A stretch of 64,000 nt of DNA from contig NZ_JAIOTY010000001.1 of NCBI RefSeq assembly GCF_019931275.1, forward strand, positions 372,001 to 436,000, read 5' to 3'. The DNA comes from Nitratidesulfovibrio sp. SRB-5 (GTDB lineage Bacteria > Desulfobacterota > Desulfovibrionia > Desulfovibrionales > Desulfovibrionaceae). The position numbers and the translations under genes are program-made. Below the pieces are notes generated by a model that had not been told where the DNA came from, made no database searches, and worked only from the letters and a program-made list of their open reading frames with translations. Of this stretch, positions 63,165 to 64,000 are shown in pieces. The stretch's first letter is position 1, and each line of letters starts with the position of its first letter.

Positions 63165-64000
63165 CTAGTAGAGCTGATTTTCAATCATTTGCAGATGTTC
63201 CACGATGGGGCCCAGTGACAGGGCGGGCAGGTAGGTCAGCGCGCCCACGATGAGGATGACCGAGGCCAGCAGCAGGGCGAAGGTGGCGCCTTCCACGGGG
63301 AACGAGGCGTCGGTGACCGGGCGCGGCCTGCGCGCCGCCAGCGAACCGGCAACGGCCAGCATGGGCAGCATGACGCCGAAGCGTCCGATGAGCATGGACG
63401 CCGCCGTGGTCAGGTTGAACACGGGGCTGTTGACGGTAAGCCCGGCAAAGGCGCTGCCGTTGTTCTGCGCGGACGAGGTGTAGGCGTAGAGCAGTTCGGA
63501 GAAGCCGTGCGCGCCCGCATTGGCCATGGCCTGCGGCCCCCAGCCCACGGCGGCCAGCGCGGTGAAGCCCAGCAGGGGCAGGGCGGGCAGCAGCAGGGCG
63601 GCCACGGCCAGGGTCACCTCGCGCCCTTCGATGCGCTTGCCGAGGTAGTCCGGCGTGCGGCCCACCATCAGCCCGGCCAGGAACACGGTCAGGATGATGA
63701 ACAGCACCATGCCGTACAGGCCGGACCCCACCCCGCCGAAGATGATTTCGCCCAGCTGCATGTTCAGCAGGGTCACCAGCCCGCCCAGCGGGGTCAGGCT
63801 GTCGTGCATGGCGTTCACCGCGCCGCACGAGGCGTCGGTGGTGACGACGGCGAACAGGGAGGAGGAGAAGATGCCGAAACGCACTTCCTTGCCTTCCATG
63901 TTCGGGACGGAGACGGAAACCGCCACGGGGACGGGGGCGCTGGCGGGAGGGGATGCGGGGGGCGAGGCGACGCCGGACGCGGCAATGGGCGCGGGCACGG
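63165..64000 (-). CDS. kdpA: K+-transporting ATPase subunit KdpA (5' end beyond window)
   Basis: C-terminal portion of about 278 residues; the gene runs off the right edge, so the N-terminus is missing. The third and fourth selectivity loops are present: [15 protein letters not shown] and [13 protein letters not shown], as is [11 protein letters not shown]. Just before the conserved [11 protein letters not shown] is a Pro/Ala/Val-rich stretch of some 25 residues not found in E. coli KdpA. The operon continues to kdpB 24 bases downstream. The operon promoter is outside the window. Confidence 0.95.
   Translation of the reverse strand, partial: VPAPIAASGVASPPASPPASAPVPVAVSVSVPNMEGKEVRFGIFSSSLFAVVTTDASCGAVNAMHDSLTPLGGLVTLLNMQLGEIIFGGVGSGLYGMVLFIILTVFLAGLMVGRTPDYLGKRIEGREVTLAVAALLLPALPLLGFTALAAVGWGPQAMANAGAHGFSELLYAYTSSAQNNGSAFAGLTVNSPVFNLTTAASMLIGRFGVMLPMLAVAGSLAARRPRPVTDASFPVEGATFALLLASVILIVGALTYLPALSLGPIVEHLQMIENQLY

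Overview
The window is GC-rich chromosomal DNA from a sulfate-reducing deltaproteobacterium close to the Desulfovibrio vulgaris / Nitratidesulfovibrio group. The strongest markers are a complete Tmc redox complex (tetraheme cytochrome, CCG-type iron-sulfur protein, membrane cytochrome b, Trp-rich propeller protein), a Desulfovibrio-type major porin, and a kdp operon whose regulators are a KdpD sensor half, a separate histidine kinase and a sigma-54 response regulator. I see no insertion sequence, integrase or CRISPR array, and one RNA gene, a tRNA-Glu.

Layout. 1-6 kb: an RND efflux operon (adaptor, pump, outer-membrane channel). 6-12 kb (minus): a hybrid histidine kinase, a sigma-54 response regulator and a methyltransferase. 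12-23.4 kb (plus): a long signalling array with a phage-CII-like regulator, a kinase with a periplasmic solute-binding domain, two stand-alone receivers, two further kinases, a heme-motif chemoreceptor and an HD-GYP protein. 23.6-29.3 kb: two Rrf2 regulators; the second heads an operon with a heme-motif kinase and a receiver-kinase. 29.3-38.3 kb (minus): the tmcD-C-B-A genes followed by a hypothetical gene, a tandem universal stress protein, a double-receiver protein and a receiver/PAS/kinase. 38.9-44.7 kb: porin, Cys-rich protein, GlxA-type AraC regulator, DJ-1/PfpI protein, tRNA-Glu and a DciA/DUF721 protein. 45-51.5 kb: a Cache chemoreceptor and pstS-pstC-pstA without pstB. 52-55 kb: MoxR ATPase, DUF2201-type protein and a hypothetical. 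55-64 kb (minus): kdpA(partial)-kdpB-kdpC-kdpD(N)-kinase-response regulator.

The dominant theme is signal transduction. There are seven histidine kinases, seven proteins that carry receivers without being canonical sensor kinases or that are pure regulators, two chemoreceptors, an HD-GYP protein, two Rrf2 proteins and an AraC protein. c-type heme motifs occur in the sensor parts of a chemoreceptor and a kinase near the Tmc complex, and two kinases flanking the Tmc locus share a C-x10-C-x2-C PAS. I infer that this half of the window monitors periplasmic redox or ligand state around the Tmc electron-transfer complex.

Two patterns cut across gene boundaries. Short in-frame tandem repeats (period a multiple of 3) sit in linkers or tails of at least nine proteins; the most striking are a collagen-like Gly-X-Y tail on a kinase and a 4 x 10-residue insertion inside a PAS domain. 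Several promoters also carry dyads that fill the -35/-10 spacer, including a Fur-like site in the porin promoter and a shared Rrf2-type dyad. All functional statements rest on reading the sequence and recall of families; no database search was run.
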